Shown one piece after another: positions 50,380 to 58,190 of a DNA stretch of 64,000 nt. Within the stretch, counting starts at the first letter, position 1. Every line of letters begins with the position of its first letter. The DNA lies in the NCBI RefSeq assembly GCF_900188125.1, contig NZ_FZOW01000018.1:1-64000 (forward strand). Reading direction: 5' to 3'. The position numbers and the translations under genes are program-made. The notes beneath the pieces are model-generated. The model searched no databases. It worked only from the letters and a program-made list of their open reading frames with translations, and was not told the DNA's origin. Source of the stretch: Rhodococcoides kyotonense. GTDB lineage: Bacteria > Actinomycetota > Actinomycetes > Mycobacteriales > Mycobacteriaceae.

Positions 50380-51389
50380 CGATGCCACCTCGACAGGGCC
50401 TTCGCATAGGCGTCGGCGACGTCCGCGGATGTCGGAAACGGCACTGTCTCGGGGCCGAGCCACGTCGAACTCGAATCCGCCACCGCGTCGAAGATCGCCG
50501 ACCGTAGCGAGTCGTCGTCGTTGCCGTGCATCGCCAGGACCCCAGGCGACCTGCGGTCCAACTCGCACGTGTAGTCACCGCGAGGCACCAGAGGCCTGCG
50601 GCCGTGGGCGATCCACGTGTTGATCGACCCGGACGCGGACATGTGGCGGTGATACGCAACCGGCACCGTGACCGCGCGGATCCTGTCCTGCATCTCATGG
50701 TCGTCGAGGTAGCCGGTGACCTCGCATGCGCGCCCCGACAGCGCCGCGACTTCGTGCAGCTCGTCGACGAGGTCCTCGTGCCCGGGCGACGGCTTCCCGA
50801 GGGCGAGGAACCCCACCTCGGGTGGGAGATCCGCCATTGCTCGCAGCGTCTCGATGTGCCCCTTCCCCGGATACAGGAAGCCGAGCACGCCGACGGTCGG
50901 CGATGCGGGCGTCGGCGATACCGCTCGTGCCGTGCGCGATTCGATCATGAGCGGCACCACTTCCGGCGCCGCTGCCGGGTCGACGTGCGTGCGGAGCAAC
51001 GCAGCTTCGTGCTCGCTCGACACGATGACGCCGGCAGCAGCGAGAACCACGTCGCGATAGAACTGCACGCGAGCACTCATCGACGGCCCGTCCGACGGTT
51101 GCGGAAGGTCGTGCAACGTGACGGACACGGGCCTGTCGACGGCGTCGATCACCGACCGCAGGTGCTCCGACGCCTTGTCGGGGGTCCGTCCGAAGAGGCG
51201 GTCCGTGACATGGACGTGAACGAGGCCGCATTCGGACAGGGACGACGGGAGTGGCGACCACGGCGTGTCGATCACTACACGCTGATGCCCCGGTTCGTGC
51301 ATCGACAGTGCTTCGTGAACGGATATGGCGTATTCGACGACACCGTGTTTCCGTGGCCCGACGACGAGGTGACACACAGGCTTGTTCAT
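50376..51389 (-). CDS. GT4-like glycosyltransferase
   Basis: GT-B-fold glycosyltransferase of 337 residues. It lacks a signal peptide. The N-terminal half binds the acceptor (CHLVVGPRKHGVVEYAISVHEAL). The C-terminal half has TVGVLGFLYPGKGHIETLRAM and a less typical sugar-nucleotide site, so the donor is unclear. Its ATG overlaps the stop of the WcbI-type gene (ATGA), and its stop overlaps the next glycosyltransferase. It belongs to the minus-strand glycan operon. Confidence 0.78.
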   Translation of the reverse strand: MNKPVCHLVVGPRKHGVVEYAISVHEALSMHEPGHQRVVIDTPWSPLPSSLSECGLVHVHVTDRLFGRTPDKASEHLRSVIDAVDRPVSVTLHDLPQPSDGPSMSARVQFYRDVVLAAAGVIVSSEHEAALLRTHVDPAAAPEVVPLMIESRTARAVSPTPASPTVGVLGFLYPGKGHIETLRAMADLPPEVGFLALGKPSPGHEDLVDELHEVAALSGRACEVTGYLDDHEMQDRIRAVTVPVAYHRHMSASGSINTWIAHGRRPLVPRGDYTCELDRRSPGVLAMHGNDDDSLRSAIFDAVADSSSTWLGPETVPFPTSADVADAYAKALSRWHR

Positions 51390-52321
51390 ACGGTCATGCC
51401 CAGGATCTCGAGCAACTCCCCGTAACGCGCCAGTGCCGCGTCGATGAACTCGGGATGATCTGCGTACCAGGCGATCTGGGCGATGCGCACGTCGTCCTCG
51501 CTCAGCGAATGCCCCTCGACCGTCCACCGTTCACGCGGTGCGGCATCGAGACCGAGGGCTTCGACGACACGAATGTCCAGGGGTGCGCGCAGGTTTCCGA
51601 GCAGTTCGCGATCCGGGGCACTGGGTTCCGACGCGCCCAGCACATCGAGCACACGCCGACCGAGCGTCATCAGTACCGCGTTGCCGGGATGGTTGATCGT
51701 GTGTGCCGCGCCGTCGCCGAGCCCGATGAGCACATTCGAGATCGCGACGTCGCAATGCTCACGTTCGCGCTGTGACAATTGCTCCACGCTCCACCGCGCG
51801 GCGGCGCGAATCTGTTCGGGCGTCACGTCGACGTCCCAGCCGTCGAGTCCGGTCCTGCCGTCGCGCACGGCGAGCAGTGTCCGCAGATCGTGGTACGGAA
51901 CCGCGGCAGGCACCGCCGACGGCCGGTCAGGTGACCGAACGATGACCTGGAACGGGAACAGACCGCCGTAGCGGATGACGGGCCAGACGATCGTCTTCGC
52001 CTTCGGATCCGCGACGTCGACGATGTCCGCGGTGCCGATCGGCAGGCCCCGATAGCCGGCTCGGACCGGCTGCGACACGATCACCGCAGCGTCGCCCAGC
52101 AACCGCTGGACGTAGGGAAGATCCTCGGACAGCAGCTCGTGCACCGGAGGTACGCGGACCGTCCGGTACGGAAGGTCGCTCGCGCTGCTCAGGACGATGC
52201 GCAAGGCCTCTGCCTGGCAGTTCCCCCAGACGACGAGCGCGGGCCGATCATCGCGCCCCGATGCCTCTGAAACAGAGTAGAACTCGCCGTAGTGCAGCGT
52301 TCGTGCACTCGGCGGTCTCAC
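51386..52321 (-). CDS. WcbI-type polysaccharide biosynthesis protein
   Basis: Protein of 311 residues with a WcbI domain (putative acetyltransferase of capsule loci). The diagnostic GNCQAEALR motif lies near the N-terminus, and the FPFQVI and INHPGNAVL parts follow. WcbI is needed for capsule formation in Burkholderia and is thought to modify a polysaccharide. The start GTG at 52321 was chosen as the first start in frame beyond the motif with room for a promoter; its ribosome site is weak. It is first in the minus-strand operon, divergent from the plus-strand one. Confidence 0.72.
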   Translation of the reverse strand: MRPPSARTLHYGEFYSVSEASGRDDRPALVVWGNCQAEALRIVLSSASDLPYRTVRVPPVHELLSEDLPYVQRLLGDAAVIVSQPVRAGYRGLPIGTADIVDVADPKAKTIVWPVIRYGGLFPFQVIVRSPDRPSAVPAAVPYHDLRTLLAVRDGRTGLDGWDVDVTPEQIRAAARWSVEQLSQREREHCDVAISNVLIGLGDGAAHTINHPGNAVLMTLGRRVLDVLGASEPSAPDRELLGNLRAPLDIRVVEALGLDAAPRERWTVEGHSLSEDDVRIAQIAWYADHPEFIDAALARYGELLEILGMTV

Positions 52322-52448
52322 AGCGTCGCCGCCGTCGGTGCGCGTCGCTGTAGTATTTTCCTTGTCAAGAACACTCCTTCTCGAGCAGCCGGGGCAGGGT
52401 ACGCCACTACCTCCTATATCCCGTCTGCCGACGAAGGAACCATCCGAT
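52322..52448. promoter_or_regulatory. Divergent control region of glycan operons
   Basis: This 127-base gap separates the two glycosyltransferase operons. It is locally AT-rich around 52345-52372. A TTGACA element on the minus strand (52368-52363) faces the WcbI gene. The plus-strand frame is open from a GTG at 52338 through this region, so part of it could be coding if that start is used. Confidence 0.4.
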
Positions 52449-53534
52449 TTGATAACCGTTGCTTCGGTCCCCACCGCGCACCAGTACGTCGCGCATCTCG
52501 ACCCCGTCGACGCCCGCACGTCGGTCGTCAGGCTGCCTGATCCCGTTCCATCCGGTGCCACGACCAACAATCCGTGGTGGCCACCTCGCTGGCTCGAACC
52601 GGACTGGTTGGTTCGGAATGTCGACCGATTCGATCTGCTGCATGTGCACTTCGGGTTCGACGCGCTCCCACCCGAGCAGCTCACCGACGTGGTCGCCGTT
52701 CTGCGAGCCCACGGCAAGCCCCTCGTGCTGACGGTGCACGATCTGCACAATCCCCATTTCCCCGACAACACACTGCATCTCGCACACCTCGACATCCTCG
52801 TTCCCGCAGCTGCCGAGGTGATCACGCTGACCCAGGGTGCAGCCGACGAGATCGCCTCCCGCTGGCGCGTCGACGCCACCGTCGTGCCTCACCCGCACGT
52901 CGTCCCTCTCGATCTCGTCGGGCGCCCGAGACCCCCCTCGAACGGATTCGTCATCGGGGTCCACGCAAAGAACCTGCGCGCCAACCTCGATCCGCTCGCG
53001 ATCATGGATGCTGTCGTGGCCGCAGCAGCCGACGTGCCCGATGCCACCGTCCGGCTCGACATCGACGAGAACGTCTTCGCATCCGACGACACACGCGGAG
53101 CGGCGCCCATCGGTGACGCGCTGCGGCGGTACGCAACGACGCACGGTGTCGACGTCCGAGTCCACCGCCGGTTCGACGACGACGAATTGTGGCGCTATCT
53201 GACGGAGATCGACGTCTCGGTTCTGCCGTATCGATTCGGGACGCATTCGGGGTGGCTGGAGGCGTGCTACGACGTCGGCACCGCGGCGATCGTGCCGAAC
53301 TGCGGTTACTACTCCGACCAAAAGCCCTGTCATACATACCGATTCGGGCTCTCCGAATTCGATCCGGAGTCACTGACGAAGGCGGTGCAGGACGCGTACG
53401 CCGCACGACACCGAGTTGCGACGCCGACTCGGCATCAGCGCGAACACGAACGGACACGGATCGCAGCCATGCACGACGCCGTCTATCACCGCGCCCTGGC
53501 GCGGGATACCGCCGAGATCGGATTCGCCCGGTGA
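52449..53534 (+). CDS. GT4-like glycosyltransferase
   Basis: GT-B-fold glycosyltransferase of 361 residues. The start is taken as TTG at 52449 (ITVASVPTAHQYVAHLDP), with GAAGGAA upstream, because this matches the usual opening of such proteins; a GTG at 52338 would add 37 residues. The acceptor half has LLHVHFGFDALPPEQL and LTVHDLHNPH. The donor half has FVIGVHAKNLRANLDP and VSVLPYRFGTHSGWLEACYDVG. It starts the plus-strand glycan operon and overlaps the next gene by GTGA. Confidence 0.78.
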   Translation: MITVASVPTAHQYVAHLDPVDARTSVVRLPDPVPSGATTNNPWWPPRWLEPDWLVRNVDRFDLLHVHFGFDALPPEQLTDVVAVLRAHGKPLVLTVHDLHNPHFPDNTLHLAHLDILVPAAAEVITLTQGAADEIASRWRVDATVVPHPHVVPLDLVGRPRPPSNGFVIGVHAKNLRANLDPLAIMDAVVAAAADVPDATVRLDIDENVFASDDTRGAAPIGDALRRYATTHGVDVRVHRRFDDDELWRYLTEIDVSVLPYRFGTHSGWLEACYDVGTAAIVPNCGYYSDQKPCHTYRFGLSEFDPESLTKAVQDAYAARHRVATPTRHQREHERTRIAAMHDAVYHRALARDTAEIGFAR

Positions 53535-54514
53535 TCGGATACTACGCACACCATCACGGTTCCGGTCACGTCACTCGGGCGACGTCGATCGCGGACGCAC
53601 TCGAGGAACCCGTCGTCGTGTTGTCGTCGCGAAACCGACCCGCGCACAGCGACATCGAGTGGATCTCGCTGCCACTCGATGTCGACGAGAACGAATACCC
53701 CGTCGATCCGACGGCAGGTGGCGCCGTCCATTGGGCGCCGCTCGGGGTGCCGGGTCTCACCGACCGCATGGCGTCCATTGCCGAATGGGTCACCCGAACG
53801 CGCCCCCGACTGTTCGTCGTCGACGTCTCGGTCGAAGTCGCGCTGTTCGTACGCCTTCTCGGTGTCCCCGTCGTCGTCATGGCGATGCCGGGCGAGCGGA
53901 CCGACGAGCCTCATCGCCTCGCCTACCAGATGGCCACGCACATCATCGCGCCGTGGTCACGGTCCGTCTACGATCCCGCGTGGTTGCGAATTCACGCCGA
54001 CAAGACCGACTACGTCGGTGTCATCAGTCGATTCGACGGACGTGTCCGTGAGACACAGGACGATGCGCCCGACGTTCTGGTTCTCGGGGGCGCAGGCGGA
54101 ACTGCCTTGACCGAGCGCGACATCGACGACGCGTCGGCGGCGGATCAGCGGTTCCGTTGGGCTGCAGTGGGTATCGACGCATCCAACTGGGTCGACGACG
54201 TGTGGCCTCTGTTGTGTTCGGCGACGGTCGTCGTCACGCACGCCGGACAGAACGCCATCGCGGATGTCGCATGTGCAGGCGTGCGAGCAATCGTCGTTCC
54301 GCAGCAGCGACCGTACGACGAGCAAGAAGCGACTGCCCGAGCATTGTCCGACGCCTCGGTGGCCGTCACGGTGCCACGATGGCCGGCGGCATCGGACTGG
54401 CCTCAGCTCCTCGACGACGCCTTGGCGTTGAATCCTGCTGCGTGGGAACAGGTTCGGCAGCACGAGGCCGCGGGACGTGCCGCGGACGCACTTACGCGGC
54501 TGATGCCGTCGTGA
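53531..54514 (+). CDS. MurG-like GT-B glycosyltransferase
   Basis: GT-B glycosyltransferase of 327 residues. The N-terminus IGYYAHHHGSGHVTRATSIA is typical of MurG/UGT-type enzymes that recognise lipid-linked or small acceptors. The donor site is VVTHAGQNAIADVACAGVRAIVVPQQRPYDEQEATA. It starts with GTG overlapping the upstream stop and ends overlapping the next gene by GTGA. The sugar donor is unknown. Confidence 0.82.
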   Translation: MIGYYAHHHGSGHVTRATSIADALEEPVVVLSSRNRPAHSDIEWISLPLDVDENEYPVDPTAGGAVHWAPLGVPGLTDRMASIAEWVTRTRPRLFVVDVSVEVALFVRLLGVPVVVMAMPGERTDEPHRLAYQMATHIIAPWSRSVYDPAWLRIHADKTDYVGVISRFDGRVRETQDDAPDVLVLGGAGGTALTERDIDDASAADQRFRWAAVGIDASNWVDDVWPLLCSATVVVTHAGQNAIADVACAGVRAIVVPQQRPYDEQEATARALSDASVAVTVPRWPAASDWPQLLDDALALNPAAWEQVRQHEAAGRAADALTRLMPS

Positions 54515-55344
54515 AGATCTCTGTGATCACCGTCGTGTCCGGCCGTCACGATCATCTCGCCGGACAACTGCATGGACTTGCGGAATCCTCCGTTTCGCCG
54601 TGGCAACACGTCGTCGTCGCGATGGGCGATTCCGACATCGCCTGCGTCGTACGCGAATCGGGCAGCGACGCCACCGTCGTCGACATCGATGCTCCCAGGC
54701 CGCAACTTCCGCTGGCCCACGCTCGCAACATCGGAGCATCGGTTGCGTCGAACGCAGGCGCCGACCTGTTGGTCTTCCTCGACGTCGATTGCATCCCCGG
54801 AACGGATCTCCTGCGTCACTACGAGAGCGCCGCCGTCGCAGGGGCGTTGTTGTGCGGGCCCGTCACGTATCTGCCGCCGCGGCACGAGAACTGGACCACC
54901 GCGGAATTGCACGCTGCAACTCGCCCGCATCCCGCCCGGCCCGATCCCGAACCCGGCGTCGTCGAGGACGGCACGGATTACGACCTGTTCTGGTCCCTGT
55001 CGTTCGCGGTCACGCCGGCTACGTGGAGCACGATCGGTGGCTTTTACGAGGGCTATTCGGGTTACGGGGGCGAAGACACCGATTTCGCCGCGACAGCTCG
55101 TTCGGCCGGTATCGGATTGCGGTGGGTCGGGGGCGCGCACGCGTACCACCAGTACCACCCTGTGTCGTCGCCGCCGGTGGAACACCTCGATGACATCGTG
55201 CGCAATTCGACTCTGTTCCACCGGCGCTGGAGTCGGTGGCCCATGGAAGGATGGTTGTCCGAGTTCGAACGTCGTGGACTGATCACACGCACCGCACGCG
55301 GTACCATCGCACGCAACCCCATCGAGGACGAGATCGAGGATTGA
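54511..55344 (+). CDS. Family 2 glycosyltransferase
   Basis: GT-A glycosyltransferase of 277 residues. The nucleotide-binding N-terminus is ISVITVVSGRHDHLAGQL. The metal-binding DVDC motif lies at about residue 94 (LLVFLDVDCIPG), and the acceptor-side motif GYSGYGGEDTDFAATARSAG is typical of GT2 chain-extending enzymes. It is the third gene of the plus-strand operon, starting with GTG overlapped with the upstream stop. Confidence 0.85.
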   Translation: MKISVITVVSGRHDHLAGQLHGLAESSVSPWQHVVVAMGDSDIACVVRESGSDATVVDIDAPRPQLPLAHARNIGASVASNAGADLLVFLDVDCIPGTDLLRHYESAAVAGALLCGPVTYLPPRHENWTTAELHAATRPHPARPDPEPGVVEDGTDYDLFWSLSFAVTPATWSTIGGFYEGYSGYGGEDTDFAATARSAGIGLRWVGGAHAYHQYHPVSSPPVEHLDDIVRNSTLFHRRWSRWPMEGWLSEFERRGLITRTARGTIARNPIEDEIED

Positions 55345-55350
55345 CCTGTC

Positions 55351-55827
55351 ATGAGCGAAACCACCACCGCAGACCGCCCGCCGATCCTGATCAGGGAGTG
55401 GGCAGGCGACCTCGCGACCGACAGGCTGTACGCCCTGTTGAAGTTGCGCGTCGAGGTGTTCGTCGTCGAACAGGCATATTTCTACCCGGAGCTGGACGGA
55501 TATGACCTTCTACCTCGAACTCGCCATTTCTGGCTCGAACGGGACGGGGAGGTCCTGGGGACGGTTCGTCTGCTGGAAGAGACGTCAGGGGACGGAAAGT
55601 CCTACAGCCTCGGCCATCTGTGCACCAGGCGTGCCGACCGCGGACACGGGCATACGACGCGGCTGCTGCAGGCCGCTCTGGCGGACGTCGGTTCGGCGCC
55701 GTGCCGTATCGATTCCCCGAGCTACCTGGTGGAGATGTACACGAAGCACGGGTTCGTTCAGGTCGGGGACGAGATCATCGACAACGGCGTGCCGCTCGTC
55801 CCACTGCTACGGGACCCGCGCCCGTAG
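55351..55827 (+). CDS. GNAT N-acetyltransferase, ElaA-like
   Basis: GNAT-fold acetyltransferase of 158 residues of the ElaA/YjcF kind. The segments YALLKLRVEVFVVEQAYFYPELDGYD and LGHLCTRRADRGHGHTTRLLQAAL carry the fold and the acetyl-CoA site. The product starts seven bases after the glycosyltransferase stop, so it may belong to the same operon. Its acceptor is unknown. Confidence 0.82.
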   Translation: MSETTTADRPPILIREWAGDLATDRLYALLKLRVEVFVVEQAYFYPELDGYDLLPRTRHFWLERDGEVLGTVRLLEETSGDGKSYSLGHLCTRRADRGHGHTTRLLQAALADVGSAPCRIDSPSYLVEMYTKHGFVQVGDEIIDNGVPLVPLLRDPRP

Positions 55828-55842
55828 CAGCGCGGGAGGGAC

Positions 55843-56025
55843 CTAGCTGCCTTCGGTGTCGTCGAAGAACGACCACTCACCGTCGTGGTTGACCTCGATG
55901 CGCCAGCCCAGTTCGGAATTGTCGGCCTTCTGGTCCACGAACCATGCGTGTGCGTCGTCGGCGCTCTCGATGGTCTTGGTGGCGACGACGTCGCCCTTGG
56001 GGTCTCGAACTCTGTATTCAGCCAT
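55843..56025 (-). CDS. Small conserved hypothetical protein
   Basis: Protein of 60 residues with acidic ends and aromatic residues, starting MAEYRVRDPKGDVVATKTIES. It has no membrane segment and no known motif; the pattern of short beta strands and a helix (DDAHAWFVDQKA) suggests a compact domain. The ATG has a purine-rich GGCAT context only. It is convergent with the GNAT gene and divergent from glgX. Confidence 0.62.
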   Translation of the reverse strand: MAEYRVRDPKGDVVATKTIESADDAHAWFVDQKADNSELGWRIEVNHDGEWSFFDDTEGS

Positions 56026-56096
56026 GCCTGTCCGTACCCCGGGTCACGTCGATCTCAAACGTGTTTGACGCCCCCCGCGCGGGGTACAGGGCTGCA

Positions 56097-58136
56097 ATGA
56101 CCGATGCTTCGACCCCCATCAGCGTGCCGTATCCACTCGGCGTGTCCCTTCTCGACACCGGAGCGGCCGACGTCGCCGTGTACTCCGAGACGGCCGACTC
56201 CGTCACGGTCGTCGTCGTCGACGAGGACGGGGCCGAAATCTCGTCGACGTTGCTTCCCGAGCGAACCGGCCACGTGTTCCACGGCATCGTCGACGGCCTC
56301 GTGGCCGGATCCCGGTACGGACTCCGCGTCGACGGGCCGTGGAATCCGGCAGAAGGATTGCGGCACAACGCTGCCAAGCTACTTCTCGATCCCTACGCCC
56401 GTGCCGTCGCGGGTGGCGTGGACTGGAACGAATCGGTTTTCTCGCACCTGCACGACGAGCCCGAGACCCGCAACGACGCCGATTCCGCCGCGTCGATGCC
56501 GCTGTCGGTTGCTGTCGCCTCCGACTTCGACTGGGGTTCGGACGCGCCGCCACGCGTTCCCCTCGATCGCGCTGTCGTGTACGAAGTTCACGTCAAGGGC
56601 TTCACCGCCACACATCCCGACGTGGATGAGGACATTCGCGGTACGTATGCCGGATTCGCCCACCCCGCGTCGATCCAGTCGCTCGTCGACCTCGGGGTCA
56701 CGTCCGTCGAACTGTTGCCTGTTCATCAGTTCGTGCAGGATTCACACCTCCTCGAGGAGGGTCGTCGAAACTACTGGGGCTACAACTCGATCGGCTTCTT
56801 CGCACCGCACAACGAGTACAGCAGTGCCGGCGACACCGGTGGCCAGGTCGACGAGTTCAAGTCGATGGTCAAGGCCTTGCACGCGGCGGGAATCGAAGTG
56901 ATTCTCGACGTCGTCTACAACCACACCGCGGAGGGCAATCACCTCGGTCCGACGTTGTCGCTCAAGGGAATCGACAACGCGTCGTACTATCGCCTGGTCG
57001 ACGACGACCGTAGTTCCTACTTCGACACCACCGGCACCGGGAACAGTGTGAATGTCGGACATCCGGCCGCGCTTGCGTTGATCATGGATTCGCTGCGGTA
57101 TTGGGTCACCGACATGCACGTCGACGGATTTCGCTTCGATCTCGCGAGCACGTTGACGCGTCAGGATTCCGATCTGGACAAGCACAGCGCGTTCCTCGAT
57201 CTCGTCCACCAGGATCCGACACTCGCTTCCGTCAAACTGATTGCCGAGCCGTGGGACACGCAGGGCTATCAAGTCGGCGGGTTTCCGGCGCGCTGGTCGG
57301 AGTGGAACGGCAAGTTCCGCGACGACGTACGCGACTTCTGGCGCGGTGAGCCGGGCTCGCTCGCCGCTTTCGCGACACGGATCACCGGCAGCCCCGACGT
57401 CTACGAGGGCACACGGCGACCCACGCTCGCGTCCGTCAATTTCGTGACGGCACACGACGGCTTCACCCTGGCGGATCTGAACAGCTACGACGACAAGCAC
57501 AACGATGCGAACGGCGAGGACAACGCCGACGGTGAATCCGACAACCGCTCGTGGGGCTGCGGCGCCGAAGGCCCTACGGACGACGACGGAGTGAACGCAC
57601 TGCGTGCGCGTCAGCAACGCAATCACCTGGCGACGCTTCTGCTGTCGGCGGGTGTGCCGATGATTCTCGGTGGCGACGAGATCGGCCGGACTCAGCAGGG
57701 CAACAACAATGCGTACTGCCAGGACACCGGGCTGTCGTGGTTCGACTGGTCTTCCGCGGACAGTGAGCTTCTGCAGTTCACCACCGAGCTGATCCGACTG
57801 CGCGCCGATCATTCTGCCCTGCGCCCCACGTGGTTCCGGCACGGTAGCGACACCGGGAGCGAGGACACCGTCGACTTCTACCGCGCCGACGGCGAGATGT
57901 TCGGCGACGACGACTGGTCCGACGCGTCTGCCTTGTCGATGCTGGTGCGGATGGCGGCGGCCGACGACGACACCGTGTTCGCGTGGATCGTCAACTCTTC
58001 CTCTGTGACAGTGGAATTCACGCTACCCGAGGGAAAGTGGGCTCAGCAGCTGTCGAGCGATCCGGACCAGCAGTACGCCGAGGGTGGCCCGAAGATTCTG
58101 ATCCGCGAACATTCGTTCACCCTCCTGGGCGGCTGA
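56097..58136 (+). CDS. glgX: Glycogen debranching enzyme GlgX
   Basis: GH13 isoamylase-type enzyme of 679 residues that removes alpha-1,6 branches from limit dextrins in glycogen breakdown. An N-terminal CBM48 domain covers about residues 10-100. The barrel has the GH13 motifs ILDVVYNHTAEG, GFRFDLASTL (catalytic Asp), AEPWDTQGYQ (catalytic Glu) and FVTAHDGFTL. The ATG at 56097 was chosen; the upstream frame is open but not family-like. Palindromic repeat copy 3 follows the stop. No other glycogen gene is adjacent. Confidence 0.9.
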   Translation: MTDASTPISVPYPLGVSLLDTGAADVAVYSETADSVTVVVVDEDGAEISSTLLPERTGHVFHGIVDGLVAGSRYGLRVDGPWNPAEGLRHNAAKLLLDPYARAVAGGVDWNESVFSHLHDEPETRNDADSAASMPLSVAVASDFDWGSDAPPRVPLDRAVVYEVHVKGFTATHPDVDEDIRGTYAGFAHPASIQSLVDLGVTSVELLPVHQFVQDSHLLEEGRRNYWGYNSIGFFAPHNEYSSAGDTGGQVDEFKSMVKALHAAGIEVILDVVYNHTAEGNHLGPTLSLKGIDNASYYRLVDDDRSSYFDTTGTGNSVNVGHPAALALIMDSLRYWVTDMHVDGFRFDLASTLTRQDSDLDKHSAFLDLVHQDPTLASVKLIAEPWDTQGYQVGGFPARWSEWNGKFRDDVRDFWRGEPGSLAAFATRITGSPDVYEGTRRPTLASVNFVTAHDGFTLADLNSYDDKHNDANGEDNADGESDNRSWGCGAEGPTDDDGVNALRARQQRNHLATLLLSAGVPMILGGDEIGRTQQGNNNAYCQDTGLSWFDWSSADSELLQFTTELIRLRADHSALRPTWFRHGSDTGSEDTVDFYRADGEMFGDDDWSDASALSMLVRMAAADDDTVFAWIVNSSSVTVEFTLPEGKWAQQLSSDPDQQYAEGGPKILIREHSFTLLGG

Positions 58137-58142
58137 CCCCCC

Positions 58143-58186
58143 TCGTGAGTGAAAATGTATAGCCCGCTATGCATTTTCACTCACGA
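58143..58186. repeat. Palindromic repeat, copy 3
   Basis: Inverted repeat with arms CGTGAGTGAAAATGTATAGC and its near-complement around CC. One base of the right arm differs (GCTATGC instead of GCTATAC). The centre is CC instead of GG, so this copy is reversed relative to copies 1 and 2. It lies between the convergent glgX and acyl-CoA dehydrogenase genes. Confidence 0.88.
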
Positions 58187-58190
58187 CGGG

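Noticed and set aside
92..58186. CRISPR-like interpretation of the repeated palindrome
   Set aside because: The three copies are tens of kilobases apart with no spacer array or cas genes.
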